DNA of 41,434 nt from Oxalobacteraceae bacterium. GTDB lineage: Bacteria; Pseudomonadota; Gammaproteobacteria; Burkholderiales; Burkholderiaceae_D. The stretch covers positions 1-41,434 of the forward strand of contig JAJTGD010000022.1 of the NCBI GenBank assembly GCA_021299035.1, written 5' to 3'. Shown one piece after another: positions 17,339 to 25,808 of this stretch. Numbering within the stretch: position 1 is the first letter of the stretch; every line of letters starts with the position of its first letter. The notes below the pieces were generated by a model that was not told the origin of the DNA, did no database searches, and worked only from the letters and a program-made list of their open reading frames with translations. Both the position numbers and the translations under genes were made by a program.

Positions 17339-18461
17339 GACTACAAAAATACCGCCGCCACTTTGGCTATTAGCGGAAGTTACTTATCGCTGCCCCTTGC
17401 ATTGCGTGTTTTGTTACAACCCGCTGAACTACGCAGCCAACAAGAAAGAACTCAGTACTGAGCAATGGAAAGAAGTGCTGCGCCAAGCACGTAAACTCGG
17501 CGCTGCACAGTTGGGCTTCTCCGGTGGTGAACCGCTGGTACGCGATGATCTAGAAGAGTTAATCGGTGAGGCGCATCAACTGGGTTATTACACCAACTTG
17601 ATCACCTCTGGCGTTGGTTTGAGCGAGGCGCGCATCTCTAAGATGAAGGAACTCGGGCTGGATCACATTCAGCTGTCGTTCCAGGATTCGACCAAGGAGA
17701 TGAATGACTTCCTGTCGAGTACCAAGACCTTCGATCTGAAGTCACGCGTTGCGGCACTGATCAAGAAATACGATTACCCGATGGTGCTGAATGTGGTGCT
17801 GCACCGCTATAACCTCGACCATATCGGCCGCATTATTGAAATGGCAGTTGAGATGGGCGTGGAATATCTGGAGCTGGCGAATACCCAGTACTACGCCTGG
17901 GCTAGCGTGAATCGTGATCAATTGATGCCCACACGCGAGCAGCTGGTGCGTGCCGAGGCAACGGTTCAGGAGTACCGCGCCAAGCTCGGTAACAAGCTAA
18001 AGCTATTGTTCGTCGTGCCGGATCTCTTTGAAGACAAGCCCAAGGCATGCATGAATGGTTGGGGCTCGGTGTTTCTCGCTGTCGCGGCTGACGGTAGTGC
18101 TTTACCGTGCCATGCAGCGCAGTCGCTGCCCGGTCTGACATTCCCGAATGTGACCGAGCATACGATGGAAGACATCTGGTACAAGAGCGATGCGTTCAAT
18201 CGCTTCCGTGGCTACGACTGGATGAAAGAGCCGTGCCGTACATGTCCGGAAAAAGAAAAAGACTTCGGTGGTTGTCGTTGTCAGGCGTACGCGCTGACAG
18301 GCGATGCGCAGAATGCTGACCCAGTTTGCGGAAAGTCACCGTCGCATGATGTGGTCAAGCAGATTGTGCTGAAAACGACAAACCGGCCGGTTGAGGAAAA
18401 ACCGCTGGTGTTCCGTAATGACATGAACTCGCTGCGGATTGCAGCGGAGCTTGAAAAGTAA
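17331..18461 (+). CDS. pqqE: PqqA peptide cyclase PqqE (radical SAM)
   Basis: This 376-residue radical-SAM enzyme cross-links Glu and Tyr of PqqA. The SAM cluster motif CPLHCVFC (Cys21, 25, 28) is followed by the GGEP-type GFSGGEPL. The C-terminal SPASM region carries [33 protein letters not shown] and DPVCGKS for auxiliary Fe-S clusters. No ATG is available near the family start. The TTG at 17331 ([16 protein letters not shown]), with GAGG five bases upstream, gives the usual length and overlaps the pqqD stop; a TTG at 17310 is the alternative. Confidence 0.93.
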   Translation: MSETTKIPPPLWLLAEVTYRCPLHCVFCYNPLNYAANKKELSTEQWKEVLRQARKLGAAQLGFSGGEPLVRDDLEELIGEAHQLGYYTNLITSGVGLSEARISKMKELGLDHIQLSFQDSTKEMNDFLSSTKTFDLKSRVAALIKKYDYPMVLNVVLHRYNLDHIGRIIEMAVEMGVEYLELANTQYYAWASVNRDQLMPTREQLVRAEATVQEYRAKLGNKLKLLFVVPDLFEDKPKACMNGWGSVFLAVAADGSALPCHAAQSLPGLTFPNVTEHTMEDIWYKSDAFNRFRGYDWMKEPCRTCPEKEKDFGGCRCQAYALTGDAQNADPVCGKSPSHDVVKQIVLKTTNRPVEEKPLVFRNDMNSLRIAAELEK

Positions 18462-18474
18462 AGCGCGTGACTAA

Positions 18475-18489
18475 GGCGATCAGATCGCC
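18475..18489. terminator. Small inverted repeat between convergent pqqE and ABC-2 genes
   Basis: GGCGATC (18475-18481) and GATCGCC (18483-18489) form a near-perfect 15-bp palindrome in the 43-bp gap between convergent genes. It could fold as a short stem with a five-base loop; a terminator role is tentative. Confidence 0.35.
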
Positions 18490-18504
18490 GCGCGGATCAA
18501 GGGC

Positions 18505-19308
18505 TCAGCCGCCGCGCGCCGATTTGATTAGCCCGCGTTGCGGGTCATAGCCCGCCGCTGCAATCCAGTAGAACACCAGCGTTGCTGCCAGCACGACCAG
18601 CAAAGACCCCGAGAGCTCACCATACAGCGCGTAGCGCACTGACTCGACCGCATGCGTAAATGGGTTGAGCGCAGAGATCTGATAAATCCAATTCGCACCG
18701 GCGTCGCGCATGCGACCGATCGGATACAGCGCCGATGACAAGAAAAACATCGGGAAAATCACGAAGTTCATGGTGCCCGCAAAATTTTCCAGCTGACGGA
18801 TATACACCGACAGCATCAAGCCGAACGCTGACAGCATCAGCGCTCCCGCGATCAGCGCGGGCAGGGAAGTCAGCACCTGCCAAGGCGATAATCCGATTTG
18901 CCATACGACGACCAGAATCATGAAAGCCAGTGCCTGAATGACGGACAGAAAAGCACCGCCCATCAGCTTGCAGGCGAGCAGGTAGGCACGTGGCAAAGGC
19001 GCGGTGAGTAGTAGCCGCATCACGCCCATCTCACGGTCGTACACCATCGCCAATGATGATTGCATGCCGTTGAACAGACACACCATCAGCGCCAGACCCG
19101 GCACCATATACAAACGGTAATCAAGGCCAGCATCAAATGGCATGACGGTGCCGAGATCCGGCATCTGACGAAATCCAGCGGCAAATACCACCATCCACAG
19201 CAGTGGACGCACCAAGGACGATGCAAGCCGGCCCGGTTGCCGCAGGAATTTGTGGACCTCGCGTCCGGCGATCGCAGCCAGCGCAAGACGAGCATGCATC
19301 AGTCTCAT
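18505..19308 (-). CDS. ABC-2 type transporter permease
   Basis: This 267-residue inner-membrane protein has about six hydrophobic helices: LVRPLLWMVVFAAGF, YMVPGLALMVCLFNGM, FLSVIQALAFMILVVVW, LIAGALMLSAFGLMLSVYI, MNFVIFPMFFLSSALYPI and LLVVLAATLVFYWIAA. YDREMGVMRLLLTAPLPR and FFLSSALYP are hallmarks of the ABC-2 family. It overlaps the ATPase gene by four bases and forms an exporter with it. Its position tail-to-tail with pqqE recalls ABC-2 transporters often linked to PQQ and alcohol-oxidation loci; a functional link here is inference. Confidence 0.85.
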   Translation of the reverse strand: MRLMHARLALAAIAGREVHKFLRQPGRLASSLVRPLLWMVVFAAGFRQMPDLGTVMPFDAGLDYRLYMVPGLALMVCLFNGMQSSLAMVYDREMGVMRLLLTAPLPRAYLLACKLMGGAFLSVIQALAFMILVVVWQIGLSPWQVLTSLPALIAGALMLSAFGLMLSVYIRQLENFAGTMNFVIFPMFFLSSALYPIGRMRDAGANWIYQISALNPFTHAVESVRYALYGELSGSLLVVLAATLVFYWIAAAGYDPQRGLIKSARGG

Positions 19309-20054
19309 GCTTTAGCCTCTGCTTTTGTGAGGTGCAGAAAGGCATCGAGTAACGTGCCATGACCAGATTGCTTCATCAGCTCCTTGGCAGCGCCATCGAA
19401 GCGCACGGTGCCAGCGGCCATCACGACGATACGATCAGCCGCTTCAGCTTCATCCACCAGATGCGTGGCCCACAACACACCCATGGCGCGTTCACGGCAC
19501 AAGGTTTTGACATCGGCAATGATCGCTGCGCGAGAAGCAGGGTCGATACCGACGGTGGCCTCATCCATCAGCAGCAACTGCGGTTGCGATAGCAGCGCGC
19601 GGGCCAGCTCTACTTTGCGCCGCGTGCCGCCAGAAAGATTGCGACAAGTATCTCCGGCACGGTCACTCAACTTGAATCGTTCCAGCCAGTGATTAATACG
19701 CTGCTGGGCCTCCGCCCGGGCAATGCCATGCAGATCGGTTTGAAAACGACAGTTAGCCTGTACCGATAAATCCAGGTCCAGCGCGGGCTGCTGAAACACG
19801 ATCGATAAATCTGCCAGCGCTTTGATCGGATCGCGACTGATATCGTGGCCTGTCACTTGCGCGCTACCGCCATCGGCGACGAACAAGCCAGACAAAATCT
19901 GAAACAGGGTCGATTTGCCCGCACCATTTGGACCCAGCAGCGCGACAAACTCGCCCGCAGCAACGGAAAAGCTCACGCCATCGACGGCTTTTCGTGCGCC
20001 AAAATGCTTGCTCAGCTTGTCGATGACAAGTGGGTCGGGGAAAAGAGGAGTCAC
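19305..20054 (-). CDS. ABC-2 type transporter ATP-binding protein
   Basis: This ATPase (249 residues from the chosen GTG) has Walker A LLGPNGAGKST, Q-loop SIVFQQPALDLDLSV, signature NLSGGTRRKVELARAL, Walker B LLLMDEATVGID and switch His in WATHLVDEAEAADR. It drives the adjacent permease. The open frame reaches a TTG at 20168, but that codon lies inside an 18-bp palindrome and the extra 38 residues are Cys/Ser/Thr-rich and unlike the family; the GTG at 20054, just ahead of PLVIDKLSKHFG, is preferred, although no good ribosome site precedes either. Cargo is unknown. Confidence 0.8.
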   Translation of the reverse strand: MTPLFPDPLVIDKLSKHFGARKAVDGVSFSVAAGEFVALLGPNGAGKSTLFQILSGLFVADGGSAQVTGHDISRDPIKALADLSIVFQQPALDLDLSVQANCRFQTDLHGIARAEAQQRINHWLERFKLSDRAGDTCRNLSGGTRRKVELARALLSQPQLLLMDEATVGIDPASRAAIIADVKTLCRERAMGVLWATHLVDEAEAADRIVVMAAGTVRFDGAAKELMKQSGHGTLLDAFLHLTKAEAKA

Positions 20055-20163
20055 CGGAGTTGTGGGTTGTTTTGTGCCGGCGGATTGTAGCTGTTTTGAG
20101 GTACCGGTACAGGAACATGAGCGACCTTGGCTCCCGGCATGCGTCGGGGTGAGGCAGGGATTT

Positions 20164-20215
20164 CGCAACGCATGCGTTGCGCCTGCCGAAGCGGATTGGC
20201 TTGCAAGCTAATCCG
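20164..20215. repeat. Two adjacent palindromes upstream of the ABC-2 operon
   Basis: A perfect 18-bp palindrome (CGCAACGCATGCGTTGCG, 20164-20181) is followed 10 bp later by a 24-bp palindrome (20192-20215, centre TTGCAA) with one G/T mismatch pair out of twelve. Together with the dispersed repeat at 20237-20264 they make three consecutive hairpins between the ROK gene and the ATPase gene. Confidence 0.7.
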
Positions 20216-20236
20216 TGGGGCGGTCGTGCTAGGAGT

Positions 20237-20264
20237 GTCATTCCGGCGTATGCCGGGATCCAGT
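20237..20264 (-). repeat. Dispersed palindromic repeat, copy 3, overlapping the end of the ROK gene
   Basis: Core CCGGCGTATGCCGG with flanks GTCATT and GATCCAGTG; on the minus strand it reads GGATCCCGGCATACGCCGG, like copy 1. It encodes the last residues and stop codon of the ROK gene (tail TGSRHTPE), so the repeat has replaced or extended the original gene end. Confidence 0.75.
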
Positions 20265-21293
20265 GTCTTTGTCGGCAAAAGCCAAAGTCAAATTCAAAGT
20301 CCTTAGCAGCTCCCAAGGCCTGCGAACCTGCCAGTCATCAATCCAAACCTGCGGCGCCACCAGCGCCAGCGCACCGATGTCGGTCACCAGCTCACCCAGC
20401 GTCGCCCCCTTCAGTTTTACGTTATGCGTCAATGCAGGAAAGCGACTGTCGATTTCCTGTCGCACCAGTGGCGCAAGCAGATCTTCGTTATGTCGCCACA
20501 CGCTGCCGCCGACATGAATCGATTCAATGTCGAGTATGGTCACCAGGTTGTACAACGCACGCCCGAACCAGCGCGCCGCTTCCTGTACCACGCTGAGGGC
20601 AGCTGCATCACCCTGCCGTGCATCACTGAAAATCTGCGCCAGCGGTCTGCCGAGATGCTTGCCGAAATTGCGCCCGCCGATCAGTCCCTCGAGGTCGCCC
20701 CGATTGCCGCAGCCGCATAGCGCGTCCGAGGTCTCCGACAGCAGCATGTGGCCCGCATGCCCTGCATTGCCCGCCTTGCCATTCAGGATATGCCCGTCGA
20801 CGCACAGCCCGAAACCGATGCCGGTACTCCAGGTGACGTAGACCGAGTTGTCCGGCGCATCGCCGAATGCGCGTTCGCCCTGCAGGGCGGCAACGCAGTC
20901 ATTCGCGATGTGCACGGTGGCAAAGCGCTCGCGTAATACCGACTCCAGCGGCAGGAAGGTCCAATCATTTGGCAGGTCTTCACCATTTGCGAGACCACCA
21001 CAAAGGTTCGGCGGGATGAAGCCCAGCGCACCATCGCGCACTTCGAACGGCCCGCAACTGCTGACGCCGACCGTATCGATCGATGCAGCATCGAATTGCA
21101 GCCGCGCGCAGCATTCATCAATGAGTTGCAAGCCTTGCCGCGCAATCGCGTCCGCATTGCCGCTCCTGGTGGTGGGCTGCGTCAAGCGTAGCAGCGGGCC
21201 GCTCGCATCGGCGACGCAGGCGGCGATCTTGGTACCGCCGATGTCCAGGGCAGCCATTCTCCGGTAGATGAGATCGTGCTTGGGCGAGGTCAT
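20238..21293 (-). CDS. ROK-family sugar kinase
   Basis: This 351-residue protein has the ASKHA phosphate motif LDIGGTKIA (residues 16-24), NDCVAALQGER, the TWSTGIGFGLCVDG phosphate/adenosine region, NAGHAGHM (zinc His and catalytic region) and IHVGGSVW. ROK members include glucokinases and N-acetylglucosamine/N-acetylmannosamine kinases. The zinc-binding consensus CxCGxxGCxE appears as CGCGNRGDLE: the third Cys is Asp, so zinc coordination may be altered. Asp-dependent phosphotransfer is plausible from the VANDC/IANDC position. The last eight residues and stop codon come from a dispersed palindromic repeat. An internal ATG at 21257 is an alternative start. It is transcribed divergently from the ankyrin gene. 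Confidence 0.85.
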   Translation of the reverse strand: MTSPKHDLIYRRMAALDIGGTKIAACVADASGPLLRLTQPTTRSGNADAIARQGLQLIDECCARLQFDAASIDTVGVSSCGPFEVRDGALGFIPPNLCGGLANGEDLPNDWTFLPLESVLRERFATVHIANDCVAALQGERAFGDAPDNSVYVTWSTGIGFGLCVDGHILNGKAGNAGHAGHMLLSETSDALCGCGNRGDLEGLIGGRNFGKHLGRPLAQIFSDARQGDAAALSVVQEAARWFGRALYNLVTILDIESIHVGGSVWRHNEDLLAPLVRQEIDSRFPALTHNVKLKGATLGELVTDIGALALVAPQVWIDDWQVRRPWELLRTLNLTLAFADKDTGSRHTPE

Positions 21294-21375
21294 GAGTTAC
21301 GGGCGCTTGATTGGGAGGAACTGCCACAGCACACGCGGTACAGATCGCGCATTCCAATTTTACGAAGAAAACTCG

Positions 21376-23142
21376 ATGAAACGTACCAACGATACCGCCT
21401 TCGGTTCCCGTCGATCGGCCTTTATACCGTTCAGGCAAACAGTAGCTGACGACATTCCTGGATTACCTGCGGTCCCCGTGATTCCTATGCCCGTGATGCA
21501 TCAGGCCGTACAGCCAGGCACCCCCTCCGTCAACAGATCGCGCGCCGATTCACAAACGGCCGTCATCGGGCCGCAAAACCTGCCTGTAGTGGTCGCGCGA
21601 CCTGCATCGAGCGTAGCCGACAAAAGTGAGGTCGATGCTTTCCGCAAAACATTGCATCGAGCGATCCGTGCTGGCGACCACGACACGGTCGAATCCTTGT
21701 TACAGCATGAAGCTGCCGACGAAATTGCGATGGCTATTGATCAGGGGGGCAAGAATGCGCTTTGTTGCGCCATCGAATGTCAGAACCTGCAATCCGTCCG
21801 TCGCTTGCTGAGACTGGCTTCGGCGAGTGAACAAGCGATGCGGTGCACAGCCAACGGAGACTATCCTTTGATGCATGCTACGAGGCGGGGGATGATATCC
21901 GTGGTGCAGTTGCTGCTAGGTCTGAGTTCGGCGCGGGAGCAGCTTGCCCAATACAATGAATTGGGCTTGTGTCCCCCGCTGGTTGCGGCCTGTCTGGGAG
22001 AGCCTGAGGTTCTGAACTTGATGGTGGAAACGGATGCGAAAACCCTCTTTGCAAAAAAGAAGGGGGGGTTCAACGCGCTACATTTCGCCGCCCTGTTCGG
22101 GCATCTTCCTGTGATCGAATACCTGATCAGCTCGCCCCATGGCGCTGCACTCGCCGAGGCAAAGACTGAGAATGGTGGCAACGCGCTGCATGTGGCCGCC
22201 GTAACGGGGCATCTGTCTGTGGTCGACTACCTGATCCGCTCGCCCCATGGCGCTGCGCTGGTCGAAGAAAAGTCTCGGGAGGGTTTCAACGCGCTGCATC
22301 TGGCCGCCGTAATGGGGCATCAGCCCGTGGTCGACTACCTGATCAGCTCGACCCATGGCGCTGCACTGGTCGAGGTAAAGACTGAGAAAGGTTCCAGCGC
22401 GCTGCATGTGGCCGCCCAGAACGGGCATCTGCCCGTGATCGAATGCCTGATCAGCTCACCCTACGGTGCTGCGCTGGTCGAAGCAAAGACTGAGAAAGGT
22501 TCCAACGCGCTGCATCTCGCCGCCCAGAACGGGCATCTTCCTGTGATCGAATACCTGATCCGCTCGCCCTATGGTGCTGCGCTGGTCGAAGCAAAGACTG
22601 AGAAAGGTTCCAACGCGCTGCATGTGGCCGCCGGCCAGGGGCATCTGCCGGTGGTCGATTACCTGATCGGCTCGCCTCGTGGCGCTGCGCTGGTCGCAGC
22701 AAAGACTGAGAAAGGTTCCAACGCGCTGCATCTGGCCGCCCAGAACGGGCATCTGCCCGTGATCGAATACCTCCTCAGCTCGCTTCATGGCGCTGCGCTG
22801 GTCGGAGCAAAGGCTGAAAAGAATGCCAATGCACTGCATATGGCCGCCCAGAACGGGCATCTGCCCGTGGTCGACTACCTGATGCGCTCACCCTATGGCG
22901 CTGCACTGGCCGAGGCAACGACTCAGCAGAGTTGTAATGCATTGCATCTCTCCGCCGGAAAGGGGCATTTGAACGTCGTGCAGTACCTACTCAAGTCGCC
23001 AAGAGCGGCAGACCTCGCAAAGCAGCAAGTGAAGGATGGACGTGACGCGCTACAAATCGCGAGCAGCTATGGTCATCATGAAGTCGTCAGGGTTCTGAAG
23101 GCATCCGGCTTGTTTGAAACTTCATCAGCAAACAAGGAATAA
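21376..23142 (+). CDS. Ankyrin-repeat protein with 36-residue units, possible effector
   Basis: This 588-residue protein has no signal peptide or membrane helix. Residues ~1-80 are polar and proline-rich (IPGLPAVPVIPMPVM). A mixed region and three diverged repeats follow (DQGGKNALCCAI, NGDYPLMHATRRG, LGLCPPLVAACLG). From about residue 227 to the end there are nine clear units and a last partial one, each 36 residues with the pattern NALH-AA--GHLPVV-YLI-SP-GAALVEA-T-KGS. ALHLAA and GHLPVV are ankyrin hallmarks, but the unit is three residues longer than the usual 33, with an SPxGAALVEA linker. Ankyrins mediate protein binding and are common in effectors of host-associated bacteria; secretion is not shown. 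The ATG at 21376 is chosen over the frame opening at 21268. The ribosome site is weak. Confidence 0.85.
   Translation: MKRTNDTAFGSRRSAFIPFRQTVADDIPGLPAVPVIPMPVMHQAVQPGTPSVNRSRADSQTAVIGPQNLPVVVARPASSVADKSEVDAFRKTLHRAIRAGDHDTVESLLQHEAADEIAMAIDQGGKNALCCAIECQNLQSVRRLLRLASASEQAMRCTANGDYPLMHATRRGMISVVQLLLGLSSAREQLAQYNELGLCPPLVAACLGEPEVLNLMVETDAKTLFAKKKGGFNALHFAALFGHLPVIEYLISSPHGAALAEAKTENGGNALHVAAVTGHLSVVDYLIRSPHGAALVEEKSREGFNALHLAAVMGHQPVVDYLISSTHGAALVEVKTEKGSSALHVAAQNGHLPVIECLISSPYGAALVEAKTEKGSNALHLAAQNGHLPVIEYLIRSPYGAALVEAKTEKGSNALHVAAGQGHLPVVDYLIGSPRGAALVAAKTEKGSNALHLAAQNGHLPVIEYLLSSLHGAALVGAKAEKNANALHMAAQNGHLPVVDYLMRSPYGAALAEATTQQSCNALHLSAGKGHLNVVQYLLKSPRAADLAKQQVKDGRDALQIASSYGHHEVVRVLKASGLFETSSANKE
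22054..23133 (+). repeat. Tandem 108-bp coding repeats (ten units)
   Basis: Units of 108 bp start at 22054 and recur at 22162, 22270, 22378, 22486, 22594, 22702, 22810, 22918 and 23026. Units from 22378 to about 22800 are nearly identical in DNA, while the outer ones are more diverged. This is a signature of expansion by unequal recombination inside the ankyrin gene. Confidence 0.85.
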
Positions 23143-23208
23143 GTGCGATCCGAACTGGCGCTGTACTTACAAACCTGACTTCCCGGAAACCCATCAGGTA
23201 ACTCTCCT

Positions 23209-23234
23209 GCGCCCTCACAGCCTCATGAGGGCGC
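23209..23234. terminator. Hairpin between convergent ankyrin gene and ettA
   Basis: GCGCCCTCA (23209-23217) and TGAGGGCGC (23226-23234) form a 9-bp stem with an 8-base loop. The adjoining GCGCCGCGGCGC palindrome (23231-23242) overlaps its right arm. Both flanking genes end here, so a bidirectional terminator is likely, though no T-run is seen. Confidence 0.5.
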
Positions 23235-23243
23235 CGCGGCGCA

Positions 23244-24911
23244 TCAGGTACGCAGCGGCTTGTAGCGCAGACGCTTCGGCTTGGCACCTTCTTCGCCGAG
23301 CCGTTTTTTCTTGTCGGCTTCGTACTCTTGATAGTTACCATCGAAGAATACGACTTGCGACTCCCCCTCGAACGCAAGAATATGCGTCGCGATACGGTCG
23401 AGGAACCAGCGATCATGCGAGATGACCATCACGCTACCTGCAAACTCGAGTAGCGCATCTTCCAGCGCGCGTAAGGTCTCGACATCCAGATCGTTAGACG
23501 GTTCATCCAGCAGCAGCATATTCCCGCCTTGCATTAGCGTCTTGGCGAGATGCAAGCGGCCGCGTTCGCCACCGGAGAGATTGCCAACGATTTTTTGCTG
23601 ATCAGCGCCCTTGAAGTTGAAGCGGCCAAGATAGGCGCGTGATGGCATCTCGAAGCGACCCACCGTGATCAAGTCAGCGCCACCGGCGACATCGTCGAAT
23701 ACAGATTTTTTATTGTCGAGCTCTGCACGCGACTGATCAACCACAGACACCTTGACGGTGGGTCCGACCACAATCTCGCCAGTATCGGGTTGCTCTTTAC
23801 CCGATATCAAACGAAACAGCGTCGATTTACCGGCGCCGTTCGGACCGATGATGCCGACGATCGCGCCTGGCGGAACCTTGAAAGACAGGTTGTCAATCAG
23901 CAGCCGATCACCAAACCCTTTGCTGACCCCTTTGAACTCAATGACTTCATTACCCAAGCGCTCGGCGACCGGGATAAAAATTTCCTGTGTCTCATTGCGC
24001 TTCTGGTATTCGTACTCAGACAGTTCATTGAAGCGTGCGATACGCGCCTTGCTCTTGGCTTGACGTCCTTTCGGGTTTTGCCTGACCCACTCCAATTCTT
24101 TTTTCAAGGCTTTTTGCCGCGCGGATTCCGTCGCCTCTTCCTGCTTCAGACGACCTTCTTTTTGCTCCAGCCACGACGAGTAATTCCCTTTCCACGGGAT
24201 GCCATGGCCGCGGTCGAGTTCGAGAATCCACTCAGCGGCATTGTCGAGGAAGTAGCGATCGTGGGTGATCGCAACCACGGTGCCAGAGAAACGCTGCAGG
24301 AATTGCTCGAGCCAGTCGACGGATTCGGCGTCGAGGTGGTTAGTGGGCTCATCCAGCAGCAACATGTCGGGTTGCGACAGGAGCAGCTTGCACAGCGCCA
24401 CGCGCCGCTTCTCGCCGCCGGACAAGACGCCGATTTGAGCATCCCACGGCGGCAGGCGCAACGCATCGGCCGCCACTTCCAGCTGCAATTCGAGATTGCC
24501 ACCGTCGGCCGCCGAAATGATCGCCTCTAGTCGTTCCTGTTCTTTTGCCAGCGCATCAAAGTCCGCGTCCGGCTCCGCATACGCGGCATAGACCTGCTCC
24601 AGCTTGGCGCGCGCTTCAAACGCCTCGCCAAGCCCGCTCTCGACTTCTTGTCGGACGGTCATGTCGGGATTCAGTTCGGGTTCTTGCGGCAGGTGGCCGA
24701 TTTTCAGATTCGGCATCGGTACGGCCTCGCCCTCGATGTCTTTGTCGAGGCCGGCCATGATCTTCAACAGCGTTGACTTGCCAGAGCCGTTCAGCCCCAA
24801 CACACCGATCTTGGCGCCGGGGAAAAAAGACAGCGAAACATCTTTCAGGATTTGACGCTTGGGCGGAACGATCTTGCCCACGCGATGCATTGTGTAGACG
24901 TAATTAGCCAT
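23244..24911 (-). CDS. ettA: Energy-dependent translational throttle protein EttA (ABC-F)
   Basis: This 555-residue soluble ABC-F protein has two ATPase domains and no membrane part. Domain 1 has GLNGSGKST, VLSGGEKRR and LLLDEPTNHLD. Domain 2 has GPNGAGKST, NLSGGERGR and LLLDEPSNDLD. Between them lies the charged P-site interaction linker (WVRQNPKGRQAKSKARIARFNEL). EttA binds the ribosomal E site and gates the first elongation steps according to ATP level. The N-terminal start MANYVYTMHRVGKIVPPKR is typical. Length and motifs match the family fully. Confidence 0.95.
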   Translation of the reverse strand: MANYVYTMHRVGKIVPPKRQILKDVSLSFFPGAKIGVLGLNGSGKSTLLKIMAGLDKDIEGEAVPMPNLKIGHLPQEPELNPDMTVRQEVESGLGEAFEARAKLEQVYAAYAEPDADFDALAKEQERLEAIISAADGGNLELQLEVAADALRLPPWDAQIGVLSGGEKRRVALCKLLLSQPDMLLLDEPTNHLDAESVDWLEQFLQRFSGTVVAITHDRYFLDNAAEWILELDRGHGIPWKGNYSSWLEQKEGRLKQEEATESARQKALKKELEWVRQNPKGRQAKSKARIARFNELSEYEYQKRNETQEIFIPVAERLGNEVIEFKGVSKGFGDRLLIDNLSFKVPPGAIVGIIGPNGAGKSTLFRLISGKEQPDTGEIVVGPTVKVSVVDQSRAELDNKKSVFDDVAGGADLITVGRFEMPSRAYLGRFNFKGADQQKIVGNLSGGERGRLHLAKTLMQGGNMLLLDEPSNDLDVETLRALEDALLEFAGSVMVISHDRWFLDRIATHILAFEGESQVVFFDGNYQEYEADKKKRLGEEGAKPKRLRYKPLRT

Positions 24912-24998
24912 GAATGTGCTTGCCAGATGAGGTGGGTTTGCAGCAGGACGCTGGAATAACCGGAGAGCATACCCGAAGCCTGAGCCTAAGGGCCAGAG

Positions 24999-25801
24999 TC
25001 AGCTGTCGCTGCGGCTTTTCAAACGCCAGCCGCGCAATAATGCCTCGCCGGAATACAGCGCGAGCCCCAGCCAGATTAGCGTGAAGCAGATCAGTTTATC
25101 GTTGGTAAATGGCTCGTGATACATCCAAACACCAAGCAGTAACTGGATGCTGGGGCCGATGTATTGCAATAGACCTATCAGCGACAGCGGGTGGCATCAT
25201 TGCCAAACGCGTGTGACGAACCGGCATTCGGCAAAAGTAGAAACAAGGCAGCTGCCGGTAGCAATACGAGTGTTTCGATACTTAGCCCTTCGAGTGCGCC
25301 GAGCGCTGCGGTTTTGCGTAGCAAGCCGTACAAGCTGAACGTGACGGCAATCACCAAACCTATCCAAGGTAACTGCCCAGCGTTGACGGTCAGCCACACG
25401 ACACCGCATGCTGCGAGCGCAACGGCGAGCCATTGAGTCAAGCGTAAGCGCTCTCCCAGGCCGATACCAAACAACACATTGAACAGCGGGGTGATGAAAT
25501 AACCCAGACTAGCGTCGATGATGTGGTCGTGATTGACGGACCAGATATAGACAACCCAGTTAGTACAAAGCATTAATGCACTGGCGACAAAAGTCAGCAA
25601 AATACGCGGGCGCGCGCGTACCGATGCAAGCCAGTCCCACTGTCGTCGAATCGCGAGAAAGCTCAACAACAGAACAACCGACCAAAGTACTCGATGCGAA
25701 AGAATTTCCAGCGACGGCACTTGCTTCATCAGGCGCAGATAGAGCGGGAACACGCCCCACAGCGTAAAAGCCGTACCTGCCGCCAGTACGCCTCTTAGCA
25801 T
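24999..25801 (-). pseudogene. rarD: Broken RarD-type EamA transporter gene
   Basis: The first frame (25178-25801) encodes 207 residues of a RarD-family drug/metabolite transporter: MLRGVLAAGTAFTLWGVFPLY, SHRVLWSVVLL, NWVVYIWSVNHDHIIDASLGYFITPL and LLRKTAALG. It then breaks at GSSHAFGNDATRCR and stops. In another minus-strand frame the C-terminal part continues as PLSLIGLLQYIGPSIQLLLGVW and ends with RSDS at 24999. Compared with the family length near 295 residues, about 25 residues of one helix are missing at the junction, so an out-of-frame deletion rather than a single-base error is likely. TGAGG precedes the ATG at 25801. The product is probably non-functional. Confidence 0.8.
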
Positions 25802-25808
25802 TGCAACC

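Noticed and set aside
20055..20168. 38-residue N-terminal extension of the ABC-2 ATPase from a TTG start
   Set aside because: The TTG sits in an 18-bp palindrome, the residues do not resemble the family, and a GTG directly precedes the ATPase domain.
22078..22860. Long antisense open frames opposite the ankyrin gene
   Set aside because: They are repeat-driven mirror frames of the 108-bp units, change frame between blocks, and have no ribosome sites.
22054..23133. Regular repeats considered as a CRISPR array
   Set aside because: The 108-bp period is fully coding, in frame, with no short repeat/variable spacer structure; it is an ankyrin repeat block.
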